A stretch of DNA of 38,426 bases from SFLA01 sp964485815 (GCA_964485815.1 CAZAJX010000020.1:1-38426), one strand, 5' to 3'; positions 7,046 through 15,642 are shown, counted from the first letter of the stretch. Translations and numbers: made by a program. Notes: generated by a model not told the origin, from the letters alone.

Positions 7046-8044
7046 TTGGCAAAAAACTACATTTACAATTTCTTCAGCGGTAACAGCAACAAAAACAGAG
7101 GATATAGTAAGGACGATGCTGCAAAACATACGCCCTTCGGATTTGCTCACTTTTTCGCCGCAATATGGAACAATCTTTCCAAGCTTACTATAGCAAATCT
7201 TTTGTTTTTACTTACTAACCTTCCCGTATTTTGCTTTGCGGTTGCTTTTCCTCTTTTCACCAGCGTGAATATGCCCGCAGATTCTATTTTTCCCATATAC
7301 TACGGTGTTTCCCAGTACGGCGGAAGCCCGCTGATCTCTGCTTTGCTTACTTTGAGCAGCTCTGTTCGTCCTACATCGGTCCATAACACGACAACCATCG
7401 TGCTGTTCTGCATCGGTGCATTGGCAATTTTCACTTTCGGCCCCTCCTGTGCAGGTCTTACCGCGGTATGCCGCAACGCCGCAAGAGGCGATTGTAACTT
7501 TGTCTGGAGCACTTATTTCGATGCTGTAAAGCGTAATTGGAAACAAGCTATGCTGTTCGGCGTTATTGACGTGGGCCTTGTGTTCCTTCTCATTTACGAT
7601 ATCATCGCTTATAACGCAAACGCAGGTTCAAGCACAATGTATCTGTTCTTGTGGATTTTTTCTATCTTTATTGCGTTCGTGTATATTGTAATGAGATTTT
7701 ATATTTATCTGCAGATGATTACGTTCGATCTCAAGCTTAAGCAGATACTTAAAAACTCCCTTTATTTTGTTACTCTTAATTTCAAACGTAACGTTGCCGG
7801 CGTTTTTGCCACTGCATTACTGTTGGTCGTCGAATACTATCTGTTTGCTTCCGGTGTATTCGTATCCGTAAGCCTTATTTTACCGATGATCATACTTTTC
7901 TCTTTGCTCACTTATATTTCCGCTTTTTGCGCTTGGCCTGCTGTTAAAAAGCACGTTGCGGATGCATACTACAAGGATCATCCCGATGAAGATCCCGATA
8001 AAGATATCGGTGATGAAGAGCCTGTTTTCACCGATCGCGGATAA
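7046..8044 (+). CDS. YesL-like (DUF624) membrane protein
   Basis: A 332-residue membrane protein with about five or six helices. It has the order typical of the YesL/DUF624 family: an N-terminal helix pair beginning FAAIWNNLSKLTIANLLFLLTNLPV, a central GPSCAGLTAVCRNAARGD segment (residues about 133-150), then VKRNWKQA and a long C-terminal hydrophobic half. Family members often sit beside carbohydrate ABC transporters, but none is adjacent here, and the biochemical function is unknown. The C-terminus is a strongly acidic tail (DHPDEDPDKD). The start is a TTG at 7046, eight bases after GAGGT. The gene lies 18 bases after the Xer-like gene and before a terminator, so it is probably the last gene of that operon. 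Confidence 0.75.
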   Translation: MAKNYIYNFFSGNSNKNRGYSKDDAAKHTPFGFAHFFAAIWNNLSKLTIANLLFLLTNLPVFCFAVAFPLFTSVNMPADSIFPIYYGVSQYGGSPLISALLTLSSSVRPTSVHNTTTIVLFCIGALAIFTFGPSCAGLTAVCRNAARGDCNFVWSTYFDAVKRNWKQAMLFGVIDVGLVFLLIYDIIAYNANAGSSTMYLFLWIFSIFIAFVYIVMRFYIYLQMITFDLKLKQILKNSLYFVTLNFKRNVAGVFATALLLVVEYYLFASGVFVSVSLILPMIILFSLLTYISAFCAWPAVKKHVADAYYKDHPDEDPDKDIGDEEPVFTDRG

Positions 8045-8064
8045 TATTCTGTATATATAATGAT

Positions 8065-8098
8065 AGCGACCGTTGATGATCTACGGTCGCTGTTTTTT
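8065..8098 (+). terminator. Rho-independent terminator
   Basis: AGCGACCGT and ACGGTCGCT form a perfect 9-base-pair stem, followed by G and TTTTTT. It ends the SpoIIM-like/Xer/YesL-like operon. Confidence 0.9.
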
Positions 8099-8114
8099 AA
8101 TATGAGGTTTAATT

Positions 8115-8588
8115 ATGCTTGAAATAGAAAGAAAATTTTTGATTTTAAGACCTGAAGGTAATCTTTTGAACACCTTTGCGTTCAGCGATATACAACAGAC
8201 TTACCTTTTACCTAACTGGCGTGTCCGTATGCGGAAATATGCAGATAAAACGATTTATACTCATACGGTAAAAACCTCGATTACCGAGATTACACGTATT
8301 GAGGTAGAGCGGGAAATAACCGCCGAGGAATACACTTCACTTCTCAACAATGCCGATCCCGACAAGCAGGCAGTGATAAAGCGGAGATATATAATCCCAC
8401 ACGGTGGGCTTAACTTTGAATTGGATGATTTCGGGGAAGGATATACTCACGCTTTGTTGGAGATCGAACTGGAAGCAGAAGACAGTGAGTTTTCAATTCC
8501 CGAATTTATTACCGTTGTCCGCGAAGTAAGCCACGAACACGTTTACAAAAACAGCGTTATAGCCGCAAAAGGCTTTCCGGATAAATAA
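8115..8588 (+). CDS. CYTH domain protein (triphosphate tunnel metalloenzyme)
   Basis: A 157-residue single-domain protein opening with EIERKF, the ExExK signature of the CYTH superfamily that binds the triphosphate group and metal ions. Further charged strands alternate through the barrel: RVRMRKY (about 36-42), EVEREI (about 70-75), KRRYII and a closing LLEIELEAED (about 118-127). Bacterial relatives hydrolyse inorganic tripolyphosphate or thiamine triphosphate, or act as adenylate cyclases. The substrate is not predictable. The ATG follows GAGGT. It stands alone between a terminator and a convergent gene whose stop codon directly abuts its own. Confidence 0.85.
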   Translation: MLEIERKFLILRPEGNLLNTFAFSDIQQTYLLPNWRVRMRKYADKTIYTHTVKTSITEITRIEVEREITAEEYTSLLNNADPDKQAVIKRRYIIPHGGLNFELDDFGEGYTHALLEIELEAEDSEFSIPEFITVVREVSHEHVYKNSVIAAKGFPDK

Positions 8589-9533
8589 TCACTCAAACAG
8601 CTTGATAAAACACGGCGTTTTTGCATTAAAGCTTTTTCCGTTGAGATAATTTAATATTCCTTTATCGGTCTTGAACCTGAACGTAAGAGAATACGAACAT
8701 AACTGTTGGTAAGTATAGCCTTTTTTGCGGTCTTCTTTGTTAACAGCGTATTTTCCGTCGCCGAGCAGAGGATGGCCGATGGATGCGAAGGTGGCGCGTA
8801 TCTGATGGGTTCTACCGGTAATCAAACGAACTTCCAGCAGGGACAAATCGCCCGTTTCGCCGATAACCTTGTACCCCGTAACGGCTGTTTTGGTTTCCGA
8901 ATTTGCCTTTTTACGCACTTTAACTATGTTTTCTTTTTGATCTTTTTCAAGAAACAGAGTTAAAGTGTCCTCTTTTTTATTCAATATCCCGTGCACGGCG
9001 GCGAGATAAGTTTTTTCTACTTCGCGCTCTTTGATAATCGAATTCATTATGCGAAGCGCCTCGGCGTTTTTGGCAGAGATGACCAAGCCGGACGTATTTC
9101 TGTCAATTCGGTTACACAAGGCAGGGGAGAATGAATTTTCCTTTTCGGGTTCAAACTCACCCTTTTTATAAAGATACGCCTTTATATTGTCGATGAGTGT
9201 GTTATTTTCTTGCTTTTCGTCAGGCTGTACGGAAACGCCGGCGGGTTTGTCTGCAATAAGTATATTTTCGTCCTCGTACACTACGTTGACATTGGGCGTT
9301 AGGCTCGTAAAGTCCGCTTTCTTTTGCACAAAGAACTCATCCGATATGTAATATGTAATAACGTCTCCGGGTAAAACAAGAGCATTTTCTTTTGCGTGAA
9401 CACCGTTGATCTTTACGCACTTATTTCTGATGTACTTATAAAGAAGGGCTTGAGGCATGGTTTTAAAGCGCTTGGACATATATTTATCCAACCGCTGATT
9501 ACCGTCATTTTTATTAATAGTTTCAGTTCTCAA
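8589..9533 (-). CDS. RluA-family 23S/tRNA pseudouridine synthase
   Basis: A 314-residue enzyme with an N-terminal S4 RNA-binding domain (about residues 11-70) and a RluA/RluD-type catalytic domain. The active-site loop reads NRIDRNTSGLVI, whose Asp attacks uridine C1'; most relatives have HRLDxxTSG, so His and Leu are replaced by Asn and Ile. The downstream VEKTYLA, GRTHQIRATFASIGHPLLGD segments are typical. It would isomerise specific uridines in rRNA or tRNA; the target site is not predictable. The start is a TTG at 9533 behind AAGGAGG. The gene ends against the convergent CYTH gene with no space. Confidence 0.9.
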   Translation of the reverse strand: MRTETINKNDGNQRLDKYMSKRFKTMPQALLYKYIRNKCVKINGVHAKENALVLPGDVITYYISDEFFVQKKADFTSLTPNVNVVYEDENILIADKPAGVSVQPDEKQENNTLIDNIKAYLYKKGEFEPEKENSFSPALCNRIDRNTSGLVISAKNAEALRIMNSIIKEREVEKTYLAAVHGILNKKEDTLTLFLEKDQKENIVKVRKKANSETKTAVTGYKVIGETGDLSLLEVRLITGRTHQIRATFASIGHPLLGDGKYAVNKEDRKKGYTYQQLCSYSLTFRFKTDKGILNYLNGKSFNAKTPCFIKLFE

Positions 9534-9585
9534 TTATTACCGCCTCCTTCAGCAATATTATACATTAAAATTACGCTTTTGTAAA

Positions 9586-9608
9586 TAGAAAACGGCGTGT
9601 TAACGCCG
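9586..9608 (-). terminator. Short terminator hairpin after the 9615-10040 gene
   Basis: On the minus strand CGGCGT and ACGCCG form a 6-base-pair stem with a 4-base loop followed by TTTT. It separates this gene from the pseudouridine synthase downstream. Confidence 0.6.
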
Positions 9609-9614
9609 CTTTGC

Positions 9615-10040
9615 CTACAAAAACCTTTTAAGTCTGTCTATATTCTGCTCTTCAAGCTTTATAAGTCCTATAGCAAGAGTCTTGCTTTGCTTATCCACAC
9701 CCTTGCAGGCAGATAAGTGTCTGCGCAGATCGGTCGCACCTGCAACAGTACCCATCAAAAGCATCTCTGCAAGATGGGATACGCTGTCATCTGTAAAAGC
9801 TCCGAGCTTTATCATCGATGCCGTTCTCAACGCCGCGATAGGGGACATATCCCAATTAAACGGCTTTCTGTCAGGCATCAGACTTTTTGATAATCTGTAT
9901 ATTTTAACGTAATCACGGTACTGTCTGTTTGTTTCCGCTATAAATCTTTCGTTTTCTGTTTCAGCGTTTATGCGTGGTATCGTATACATACCTGTTTGCG
10001 CCGAACGGTGAACACACGCAAGAAGCGTATTGTTATTCAA
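9615..10040 (-). CDS. Hypothetical protein, predicted all-helical
   Basis: I do not recognise this 141-residue protein. It has no signal peptide or membrane helix. The middle is rich in Arg, Lys and Tyr (NRQYRDYVKIYRLSKSL), and the C-terminal half looks like amphipathic helices with a HLAEMLLMGTVAGATDLRRHL segment. That gives it the look of a helical bundle, but no catalytic motif is visible. The start is a TTG at 10040, eight bases after a strong GGAGG, with a terminator hairpin behind the stop. Coding character and these signals support a real single-gene unit. It lies divergent to tRNA-Pro. Confidence 0.75.
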   Translation of the reverse strand: MNNNTLLACVHRSAQTGMYTIPRINAETENERFIAETNRQYRDYVKIYRLSKSLMPDRKPFNWDMSPIAALRTASMIKLGAFTDDSVSHLAEMLLMGTVAGATDLRRHLSACKGVDKQSKTLAIGLIKLEEQNIDRLKRFL

Positions 10041-10135
10041 GTCGGTATTCCTCCTTTTATCTTATTATGTTTTTTACTCTTAAATTTATGTAAATAAAAC
10101 TAATATATTTTTTTACAATATTTTGATTTTTTATA

Positions 10136-10164
10136 TTGACATTTTGAATTTTAAGTGCTATAAT
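10136..10164 (+). promoter_or_regulatory. Consensus sigma-A promoter of tRNA-Pro
   Basis: TTGACA (10136-10141), 17 bases, TATAAT (10159-10164). Both boxes match the consensus perfectly, and the tRNA begins 16 bases after the -10 box. Confidence 0.92.
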
Positions 10165-10179
10165 AGCGCCGTTGCGTAT

Positions 10180-10256
10180 CTGGGTGTGGCTCAGCTTGGT
10201 AGAGCGCCACGTTGGGGACGTGGAGGCCGCTGGTTCAAATCCAGTCACTCAGACCA
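10180..10256 (+). tRNA. tRNA-Pro (anticodon GGG)
   Basis: A 77-base cloverleaf. The acceptor arms CTGGGTG/CACTCAG pair with one G-U, the D-arm is GCTC/GAGC, and the anticodon stem CCACG/CGTGG encloses the loop TTGGGGA with anticodon GGG. The T-arm contains GGTTCAAAT. Discriminator A and an encoded CCA end at 10256. Confidence 0.95.
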
Positions 10257-10260
10257 ACAA

Positions 10261-10297
10261 AACGTACTTTTGAATTTTCAAAAGTACGTTTTTTTGT
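10261..10297 (+). terminator. Rho-independent terminator of tRNA-Pro
   Basis: ACGTACTTTTGAA and TTCAAAAGTACGT make a long stem with a short loop just after the tRNA CCA end, followed by a run of seven or eight T. Confidence 0.9.
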
Positions 10298-10369
10298 TTT
10301 ATATAACCTTGATGTGAATTTAACTAAAACAAAAGTGCTATATCCGCAAAATATGTTGCATATTTATAC

Positions 10370-10399
10370 TTGACTGTTACGGGAAATATGTGATATAAT
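10370..10399 (+). promoter_or_regulatory. Promoter of the flavodoxin-fold oxidoreductase gene
   Basis: TTGACT (10370-10375) and TATAAT (10394-10399) with an 18-base spacer, about 50 bases upstream of the start codon. Confidence 0.72.
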
Positions 10400-10449
10400 T
10401 ACGCAATTTAAAAAATATAATGAAAATTTATTCAGAAAGCGGTAACGAT

Positions 10450-11001
10450 ATGAAAAAAACACTCATTCTCAACGGTTCCCCAAGAGTTAAAGGCGACACC
10501 GTAAGTCTTATTGACGTTATCATTAAAAATCTTGACGGTGAATACAAAATCGTCAATGCATATCGTTGCTCCGTTTCTCCCTGCATTGATTGCCGCTATT
10601 GTTACGAAAAAGAAGGCTGTGCGATAACTGACGGAATGCAAGAGATATACGATTATATTCAGGATTGCGATAATATTATAATCGCGTCTCCCATATACTT
10701 TTCCGAGCTTACCGGTAAACTGCTGGACGTAGCGAGCCGACTTCAGACTTATTTCTGCGCACGCCATTTCAGACATGAGGTTCCCGTTGAAAAAGCCAAA
10801 AAAGGCGCAGTTCTCCTTGTCGGAGGAGGCGACGGTAATATGGACAAAGCATATGATACCGCCTGCACCATTTTAAAGCACGTTAATTGTAATGACGTAC
10901 ATAAAGCAGTTTGCAGCCATAATACCAACACCAGACCTGCAGCCGAAGACGAATCGATTCACGATGATATACTTTCTGTCGTCAAATTCCTTAACCAATA
11001 G
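10450..11001 (+). CDS. Flavodoxin-fold NAD(P)H-dependent oxidoreductase (iron-sulfur flavoprotein-like)
   Basis: A 183-residue protein of the NADPH-dependent FMN reductase/flavodoxin superfamily. The N-terminal ILNGSPRVKGDT is the FMN phosphate-binding loop, and IIIASPIYFSELTG near residue 77 is the second flavin-binding segment. Residues about 42-57 carry a cysteine cluster of the form C-x4-C-x2-C-x2-C-x5-C, as seen in iron-sulfur flavoproteins, so a metal cluster is possible. It is probably cytoplasmic and moves electrons to an unknown acceptor. The ATG at 10450 gives a protein that begins at the first beta strand. An in-frame ATG at 10420 would add ten residues and cannot be excluded. Confidence 0.82.
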   Translation: MKKTLILNGSPRVKGDTVSLIDVIIKNLDGEYKIVNAYRCSVSPCIDCRYCYEKEGCAITDGMQEIYDYIQDCDNIIIASPIYFSELTGKLLDVASRLQTYFCARHFRHEVPVEKAKKGAVLLVGGGDGNMDKAYDTACTILKHVNCNDVHKAVCSHNTNTRPAAEDESIHDDILSVVKFLNQ

Positions 11002-11006
11002 AGCAC

Positions 11007-11029
11007 AAAGCAGTTCGCAGAACTGCTTT
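11007..11029 (+). terminator. Hairpin terminator after the oxidoreductase gene
   Basis: AAAGCAGTTC and GAACTGCTTT form a perfect 10-base-pair stem with a 3-base loop. A T run follows only after about seven more bases, so it may be less efficient. Confidence 0.7.
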
Positions 11030-11066
11030 AATTATCTTTTTTAACACTAAAAAAGCGTGATGTTTA

Positions 11067-11095
11067 TTGACATTTACTATATTTTGTGATATTCT
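11067..11095 (+). promoter_or_regulatory. Promoter of nfnAB
   Basis: TTGACA (11067-11072), 17 bases, TATTCT (11090-11095), 30 bases upstream of the nfnA start. Confidence 0.72.
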
Positions 11096-11125
11096 TTTCT
11101 TTGTTTTTGATAAGGAGAATTTACT

Positions 11126-11965
11126 ATGTTTAAAATAATTTCCAACGAACCGCTCAATCCCACCGTATACAGAATGGTAGTGTCTGCTCCTGCAGTTGCA
11201 AAAAAAGCTCTTGCCGGTCAGTTCATTATGCTGCGTGTTGATGAGGAAGGTGAACGAATCCCTCTCACTGTTGCCGATTATGACAGAGAAAACGGTACAG
11301 TAACCGTAATTTTTCAGGCAGTCGGCGCAACCACAATGTTACTCGCAAATAAAAAGGCAGGGGAGTATATCGCAGATTTCGCCGGTCCTCTCGGCAACCA
11401 TACCGAGATAGAAGGAATTAAAAAAGTTTGTGTTATCGGCGGCGGTGTCGGAAGTGCTATCGCGTATCCCGTTGCCAAGGCATTCCACGAAAACGGCGCT
11501 GATGTCCATACCATAGTCGGATTCAGAAATACCGAGCTTGTAATTCTCAAAGAAGAATTTGAAGCTATTTCCGATAAATTCATTCTTATGACAGATGACG
11601 GTTCAGCAGGTGAAAAGGGTTTGGTAACCGATGCTCTCCGCAAGCTTCTCGAAGCAGGCGAATATGACGAGGTAGTATGTATCGGACCTTTGGTTATGAT
11701 GAAATTCGTTTGTCTTGTTACAAAGGAATTCGGCGTTAAGACTATTGTAAGTATGAATCCTATAATGATAGACGGTACCGGAATGTGCGGCGGATGCAGA
11801 CTCTCCGTCGGCGGAAAAACTATGTTTGCTTGCGTAGACGGGCCTGAATTTGACGGTCATCTTGTTGATTTCGATTCCGCTATCGCCCGCAGCCGTATGT
11901 ACGGTGAATTTGAAAGACACGCAAGAGAAGAAACCTGCAACTTGTTTTCCAAGGAGGTAAAATAA
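11126..11965 (+). CDS. nfnA: NfnA: FAD/[2Fe-2S] subunit of NADH-dependent NADP+:ferredoxin oxidoreductase
   Basis: A 279-residue ferredoxin-NADP+ reductase-like protein. The FAD-binding half includes RIPLTVADYD (about residues 50-59). The nucleotide-binding half starts with GGGVGSA near 110. The C-terminal DGTGMCGGCRLS and FACVDGPEFD segments supply the Asp/Cys ligands of the [2Fe-2S] cluster. Together with NfnB it forms the bifurcating transhydrogenase that couples NADH and reduced ferredoxin to NADP+ reduction in anaerobes. The next gene starts one base after its stop, and the order A then B matches known nfn operons. A dihydroorotate dehydrogenase electron-transfer subunit is the alternative, but the partner argues for Nfn. 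Confidence 0.9.
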   Translation: MFKIISNEPLNPTVYRMVVSAPAVAKKALAGQFIMLRVDEEGERIPLTVADYDRENGTVTVIFQAVGATTMLLANKKAGEYIADFAGPLGNHTEIEGIKKVCVIGGGVGSAIAYPVAKAFHENGADVHTIVGFRNTELVILKEEFEAISDKFILMTDDGSAGEKGLVTDALRKLLEAGEYDEVVCIGPLVMMKFVCLVTKEFGVKTIVSMNPIMIDGTGMCGGCRLSVGGKTMFACVDGPEFDGHLVDFDSAIARSRMYGEFERHAREETCNLFSKEVK

Positions 11966-11966
11966 A

Positions 11967-13328
11967 ATGGCAAATATGTCCCAGAATAAAACTCCTATGC
12001 CCGTTCTTGATCCTATAGAACGTGGTAAATGCTTTGAAGAGGTTGCTACCGGATACACCGCAGAGGACGCTTTTAACGAAGCACAACGTTGCCTCAACTG
12101 CCCGACTCACCCTTGTGTTTCCGGATGTCCCGTAGGAATTGATATTCCCGGCTTTATTACCAAGATAAAAGAAAGCGATATAGACGGTGCAAAGCTGATT
12201 ATAAACGCATCAAGCTCTCTTCCCGCCGTATGCGGTCGTGTGTGCCCTCAGGAAAATCAATGTGAAAAGTACTGCGTTCGCGGTAAAAAGGGCGATCCTG
12301 TCGGTATAGGCAGACTTGAGCGCTTTGTGGCTGACAACGCTTCTTCCGCAGCATCTGCCAAAGCAGAGCCCAACGGAAAACGTGTTGCAATAGTAGGAAG
12401 CGGTCCCGCAGGTCTTGCCTGCGCAGGCGCTCTCGCCTCCAAGGGTTACGGTGTAACCGTTTTTGAAGCACTCCACACTCCCGGCGGCGTTCTTGTATAC
12501 GGTATTCCTCAGTTCCGCCTGCCCAAAGAGATCGTTGCTAAAGAAGTTGAGCAGCTTAAGAACATGGGTGTTGAAATCGTAACCGACTGTATTATCGGTA
12601 AAACCGTCCTTATTTCCGAGCTTCGTGAGGAATATGACGCTGTATTTATCGGAAGCGGAGCAGGTCTGCCCAGATTCATGAATATCGAAGGCGAAAATCT
12701 GTGCGGTGTTTACTCTGCAAACGAATTTCTTACCCGCGTAAACCTTATGAAGGCATATAAAGCTGACAGTACAACACCTATAATGAAGCCTAAAAAGGCT
12801 GTTGTAGTCGGCGGCGGCAACGTTGCAATGGATGCCGCACGCTGTGCACTTCGTCTTGGCGCAGATGAAGTCAGTATCGTATATCGCCGCAGCGAAGAAG
12901 AACTTCCCGCACGCCGCGAAGAAGTTGAGCACGCAAAAGAAGAGGGAATCATATTCCGTCTTCTCACAAATCCTGTTTCCATTCTCGGAGAAAACGGATA
13001 TGTTTCCGGTATGGAATGTGCAGTAATGACATTGGGTGAACCCGATGAGAGAGGCCGAAGAAAGCCCGTAGACAGCGGCGAACGCTTTAATCTTGAATGC
13101 GATTGCGTTATAATGGCAATCGGCACTTCGCCTAATCCTCTTATCGTCCGTTCAGAGCCCGGTCTTGAAACAAACAAGCACGGCGGAATAGTTGTTGACG
13201 AAACCGAAAAAACCTCCCTTGATGCTGTTTACGCGGGCGGTGATGCCGTTACAGGCTCCGCAACCGTTATACTTGCAATGGGTGCAGGTAAAAAAGCAGC
13301 AGAAGAGATCCACAAGCTGCTTTCATAA
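11967..13328 (+). CDS. nfnB: NfnB: NADPH-binding subunit, glutamate synthase small-subunit-like
   Basis: A 453-residue protein related to the small subunit of glutamate synthase. The N-terminal region has two cysteine groups for [4Fe-4S] clusters: CLNCPTHPCVSGCP near 35-48 and CGRVCPQENQCEKYC near 90-104. An FAD-binding VGSGPAGLACAGALA near 142 follows. An NADPH-binding VVGGGNVAMDAARCAL near 273 and a C-terminal YAGGDAVTGSATVI complete the FAD site. With NfnA directly upstream, the pair forms the Nfn complex. No glutamate synthase large subunit is nearby. A terminator follows. Confidence 0.92.
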   Translation: MANMSQNKTPMPVLDPIERGKCFEEVATGYTAEDAFNEAQRCLNCPTHPCVSGCPVGIDIPGFITKIKESDIDGAKLIINASSSLPAVCGRVCPQENQCEKYCVRGKKGDPVGIGRLERFVADNASSAASAKAEPNGKRVAIVGSGPAGLACAGALASKGYGVTVFEALHTPGGVLVYGIPQFRLPKEIVAKEVEQLKNMGVEIVTDCIIGKTVLISELREEYDAVFIGSGAGLPRFMNIEGENLCGVYSANEFLTRVNLMKAYKADSTTPIMKPKKAVVVGGGNVAMDAARCALRLGADEVSIVYRRSEEELPARREEVEHAKEEGIIFRLLTNPVSILGENGYVSGMECAVMTLGEPDERGRRKPVDSGERFNLECDCVIMAIGTSPNPLIVRSEPGLETNKHGGIVVDETEKTSLDAVYAGGDAVTGSATVILAMGAGKKAAEEIHKLLS

Positions 13329-13340
13329 ATTCACACAAAA

Positions 13341-13370
13341 AAATCCGGCAGAGATTCTGCCGGATTTTTT
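13341..13370 (+). terminator. Rho-independent terminator of nfnAB
   Basis: AATCCGGCAGA and TCTGCCGGATT form a perfect stem with a 3-base loop, followed by a T run. Confidence 0.9.
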
Positions 13371-13389
13371 CAAAAGGAGGACAACTTAA

Positions 13390-13836
13390 ATGATTATCAG
13401 ACAAGCAGTGCCTGCTGATGCAGAGCAATTAAAAACACTGTACTTTGAATATCTCACAAATTTTCCGCCTACGGAAGAACAGGATATGAAAAGTTGGCGA
13501 AAATTAATACAAGAATTTTATGATGACAAATATATTGAGCTTCTTGTATGCGAAGTAGAGAGTATTGTAGTTTCAACGGTACACGTTACAGTTATTAAAA
13601 ATCTCACCCACAATCTTCGTCCCTATGCAGTGATCGAAAATGTAGTAACACACGCTGATTACCGCTGTAAGGGATACGCCTCTGCGTTATTGGACGAAGC
13701 CACAAATTTTGCCAAAGAGAATAATTGTTACAAGGTATTTTCAGAAACCGGTTCAAACAAAGAAAGCACTCTTAATTTTTATAAAAATAACGGTTTTACA
13801 ATAGATTCAAAGCATTCTTGCTTAAAAAGACTGTAA
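13390..13836 (+). CDS. GNAT family N-acetyltransferase
   Basis: A 148-residue single GNAT domain. It opens with IIRQAVPADAEQLKTLY, typical of the first strand and helix. The acetyl-CoA pyrophosphate loop reads YRCKGYASALLDEA near residues 94-107 (the R/Q-x-x-G-x-G/A loop), and the domain ends with LNFYKNNGF, the usual fourth motif. The acceptor substrate is unknown. The ATG follows AAAGGAGG at 13373-13380, which directly follows the nfn terminator, so its transcription may depend on readthrough or on a promoter I cannot see. Confidence 0.87.
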   Translation: MIIRQAVPADAEQLKTLYFEYLTNFPPTEEQDMKSWRKLIQEFYDDKYIELLVCEVESIVVSTVHVTVIKNLTHNLRPYAVIENVVTHADYRCKGYASALLDEATNFAKENNCYKVFSETGSNKESTLNFYKNNGFTIDSKHSCLKRL

Positions 13837-13850
13837 TCAAAAGTATCTTT

Positions 13851-14099
13851 TCAATGCTTTATATTCTGTACCTCGGTGTATCTTACGAGAATAATATCCT
13901 CACCGATACGTTCTATGTTCTCCCACCTGATATATATACGGCTTTTCCCGGGAAATAATCCGCTTTTCGCAGGGATCGCCAAACGGATAATCTTTCCGCA
14001 TTCGGTATCTATATCCGCATCGCAAACATATCCCAACCGTTTACCGTCGCACAGATTTATTACTTCCTTATCGCTTAAATCAGAAAAGCTTACTACCAT
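13851..14099 (-). CDS. YlmC/YmxH family PRC-barrel sporulation protein
   Basis: An 82-residue PRC-barrel protein. SDLSDKEVINLCDGKRLGYVCDADID is the usual first half, and the KSRIYIRWENIERIGEDIILV ending is typical of the YlmC/YmxH group, whose genes are often sporulation-linked in Bacillota; the molecular role is unknown. I choose the ATG at 14099, which gives the family length. An in-frame ATG at 14123 lies inside spoIVA and adds eight residues. The gene follows spoIVA by eight bases and is probably co-transcribed with it. Confidence 0.85.
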   Translation of the reverse strand: MVVSFSDLSDKEVINLCDGKRLGYVCDADIDTECGKIIRLAIPAKSGLFPGKSRIYIRWENIERIGEDIILVRYTEVQNIKH

Positions 14100-14107
14100 G
14101 GCGCTAC

Positions 14108-15580
14108 CTACAGTAATATACAAATAAGCCCGCCGCTGCCTTCATTTATAATCCTTTCCAGCGCTTCGGACAATTTTCCTCTAGCATCCTCGGGCATATG
14201 TGCAAGTTTTGCGTTGATTCCCTCGCCGATAAGCTCATATAAGGATTTACCGAACATATTTGAACCCCATATTTTTTTAGGATCTTCCTCAAACTCTCTC
14301 AGCAGATATTCAACCAATTCCTCCGATTGCCGTTCTGTGCCGACAGTAGGGGAAAGCTCTGTTTGAATATTTGCTTTTATCATATGTATGGACGGAGCAG
14401 ATGCCTTAAGCTTGACACCGTATCCTCCCGGTTGTCTTACGATTTCCGGCTCGTCAAGGGTAAGATCGTCAACGTCGGGCGTAACTATTCCGTACCCTGT
14501 ACGGTTGACCTGCGCTAACGCATCGGATATCTTCGAATAGCTATCGTTAATCTGTTTCAGATCGCCAAGGAGAGAAAACAAGGATTTTTCGTCTGTTATT
14601 TCAAATCCGGAATGCTCACCCAACGCGTTAAAAAACAGTTCGTCGGGAACGACAACCGCTATCTGCGACGTGCCGTTTCCCAAATCAACTTTTTCTATTT
14701 TCGCTGTACCGCCGTTTTCAGTAAAGAAGCCGCCAAACACCTGCTTGATTTCGCCGATCCGTCTGATCTTGTTTACAGATTCGATTATCCCGCTATACAA
14801 TTCATCTTTCACTTTGCCGCTTTGTTGCACGTCAACCCAAGCGGGTAATGCGAATTTTATTTCTTTTACGGGAAATTCGTACAGTACAGCCTGTAAAATC
14901 TCTTTAATATCACGCTCATTCATTTCGGCGCAGTTTACCGGAACAACGGGGATATCGTAATTTTCTTCAAGTTCTTTGGAAAGCAACGCTGTTCTTTTAT
15001 CATCCGGATACGCCGAATTCAGAACAATAACAAAGGGCTTACCCGTTGACTTCATTTCACGAACGATCCTGTTCTCAGCTTCAACGTATGCATTTCTGTC
15101 TATTTCACCTATACTGCCATCCGTGGTAACAAGAATACCGATTGTGGAATGCTCGGTAATCACCTTTTGCGTACCAAGCTCTGCCGCCGTTTCAAAAGGC
15201 ATCGCTTTGTCTGACCAAGGTGTCATTACCATTCTTGTTTCGCCGTCTTCTATATGACCTATAGCGCCGGGAACAATATATCCGACACAATCTATCATAC
15301 GCATACGAAAAGTCGTGTTTTCGTCAAGTTTAATTACTGCGGCTTCTTCCGGCACGAATTTGGGTTCGGTGGTCATTACCGTACGGCCCGAAGCTGACTG
15401 GGGCATCTCATCCCGTGCTCGCTCTTTTTTTGCCTGCGAATCCATATATGGTAAAACCATTGTTTGCATAAATCTGTTTATCAAAGTCGATTTTCCGGTT
15501 CTTACGGGTCCTACTACACCAATGTAAATATCACCGTCTGTACGCTTCGAAATCTCCTCGTATATACTCAAATCAGCCAT
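14108..15580 (-). CDS. spoIVA: Stage IV sporulation protein A, SpoIVA
   Basis: SpoIVA is the ATPase that polymerises on the forespore surface as the base layer of the spore coat. The 490-residue length matches the family. The Walker A motif GPVRTGKSTLINRF lies at about residues 24-37. A downstream MIDCVGYIVPGAIGH (about 114-128) supplies the Walker B/switch region, and VITEHSTIGILVTTDGSI follows. The C-terminal end GGLICILL resembles the conserved hydrophobic tail that contacts SpoVM. The ATG at 15580 follows GGAGG. It is divergent from pfkA and lies ahead of the ylmC-type gene. Confidence 0.97.
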   Translation of the reverse strand: MADLSIYEEISKRTDGDIYIGVVGPVRTGKSTLINRFMQTMVLPYMDSQAKKERARDEMPQSASGRTVMTTEPKFVPEEAAVIKLDENTTFRMRMIDCVGYIVPGAIGHIEDGETRMVMTPWSDKAMPFETAAELGTQKVITEHSTIGILVTTDGSIGEIDRNAYVEAENRIVREMKSTGKPFVIVLNSAYPDDKRTALLSKELEENYDIPVVPVNCAEMNERDIKEILQAVLYEFPVKEIKFALPAWVDVQQSGKVKDELYSGIIESVNKIRRIGEIKQVFGGFFTENGGTAKIEKVDLGNGTSQIAVVVPDELFFNALGEHSGFEITDEKSLFSLLGDLKQINDSYSKISDALAQVNRTGYGIVTPDVDDLTLDEPEIVRQPGGYGVKLKASAPSIHMIKANIQTELSPTVGTERQSEELVEYLLREFEEDPKKIWGSNMFGKSLYELIGEGINAKLAHMPEDARGKLSEALERIINEGSGGLICILL

Positions 15581-15642
15581 ATTAATTTCCTCCGGATTAT
15601 ATTTTTCTTTTTATTCCGTTTAAAGATATTCAAAAAAGGGAA

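Noticed and set aside
10057..10248. A minus-strand frame running through tRNA-Pro
   Set aside because: It is the common false frame created by the complement of a tRNA sequence.
12210..12932. A 240-codon minus-strand frame opposite nfnB
   Set aside because: Antisense to an intact, well-conserved gene; no supporting signals.
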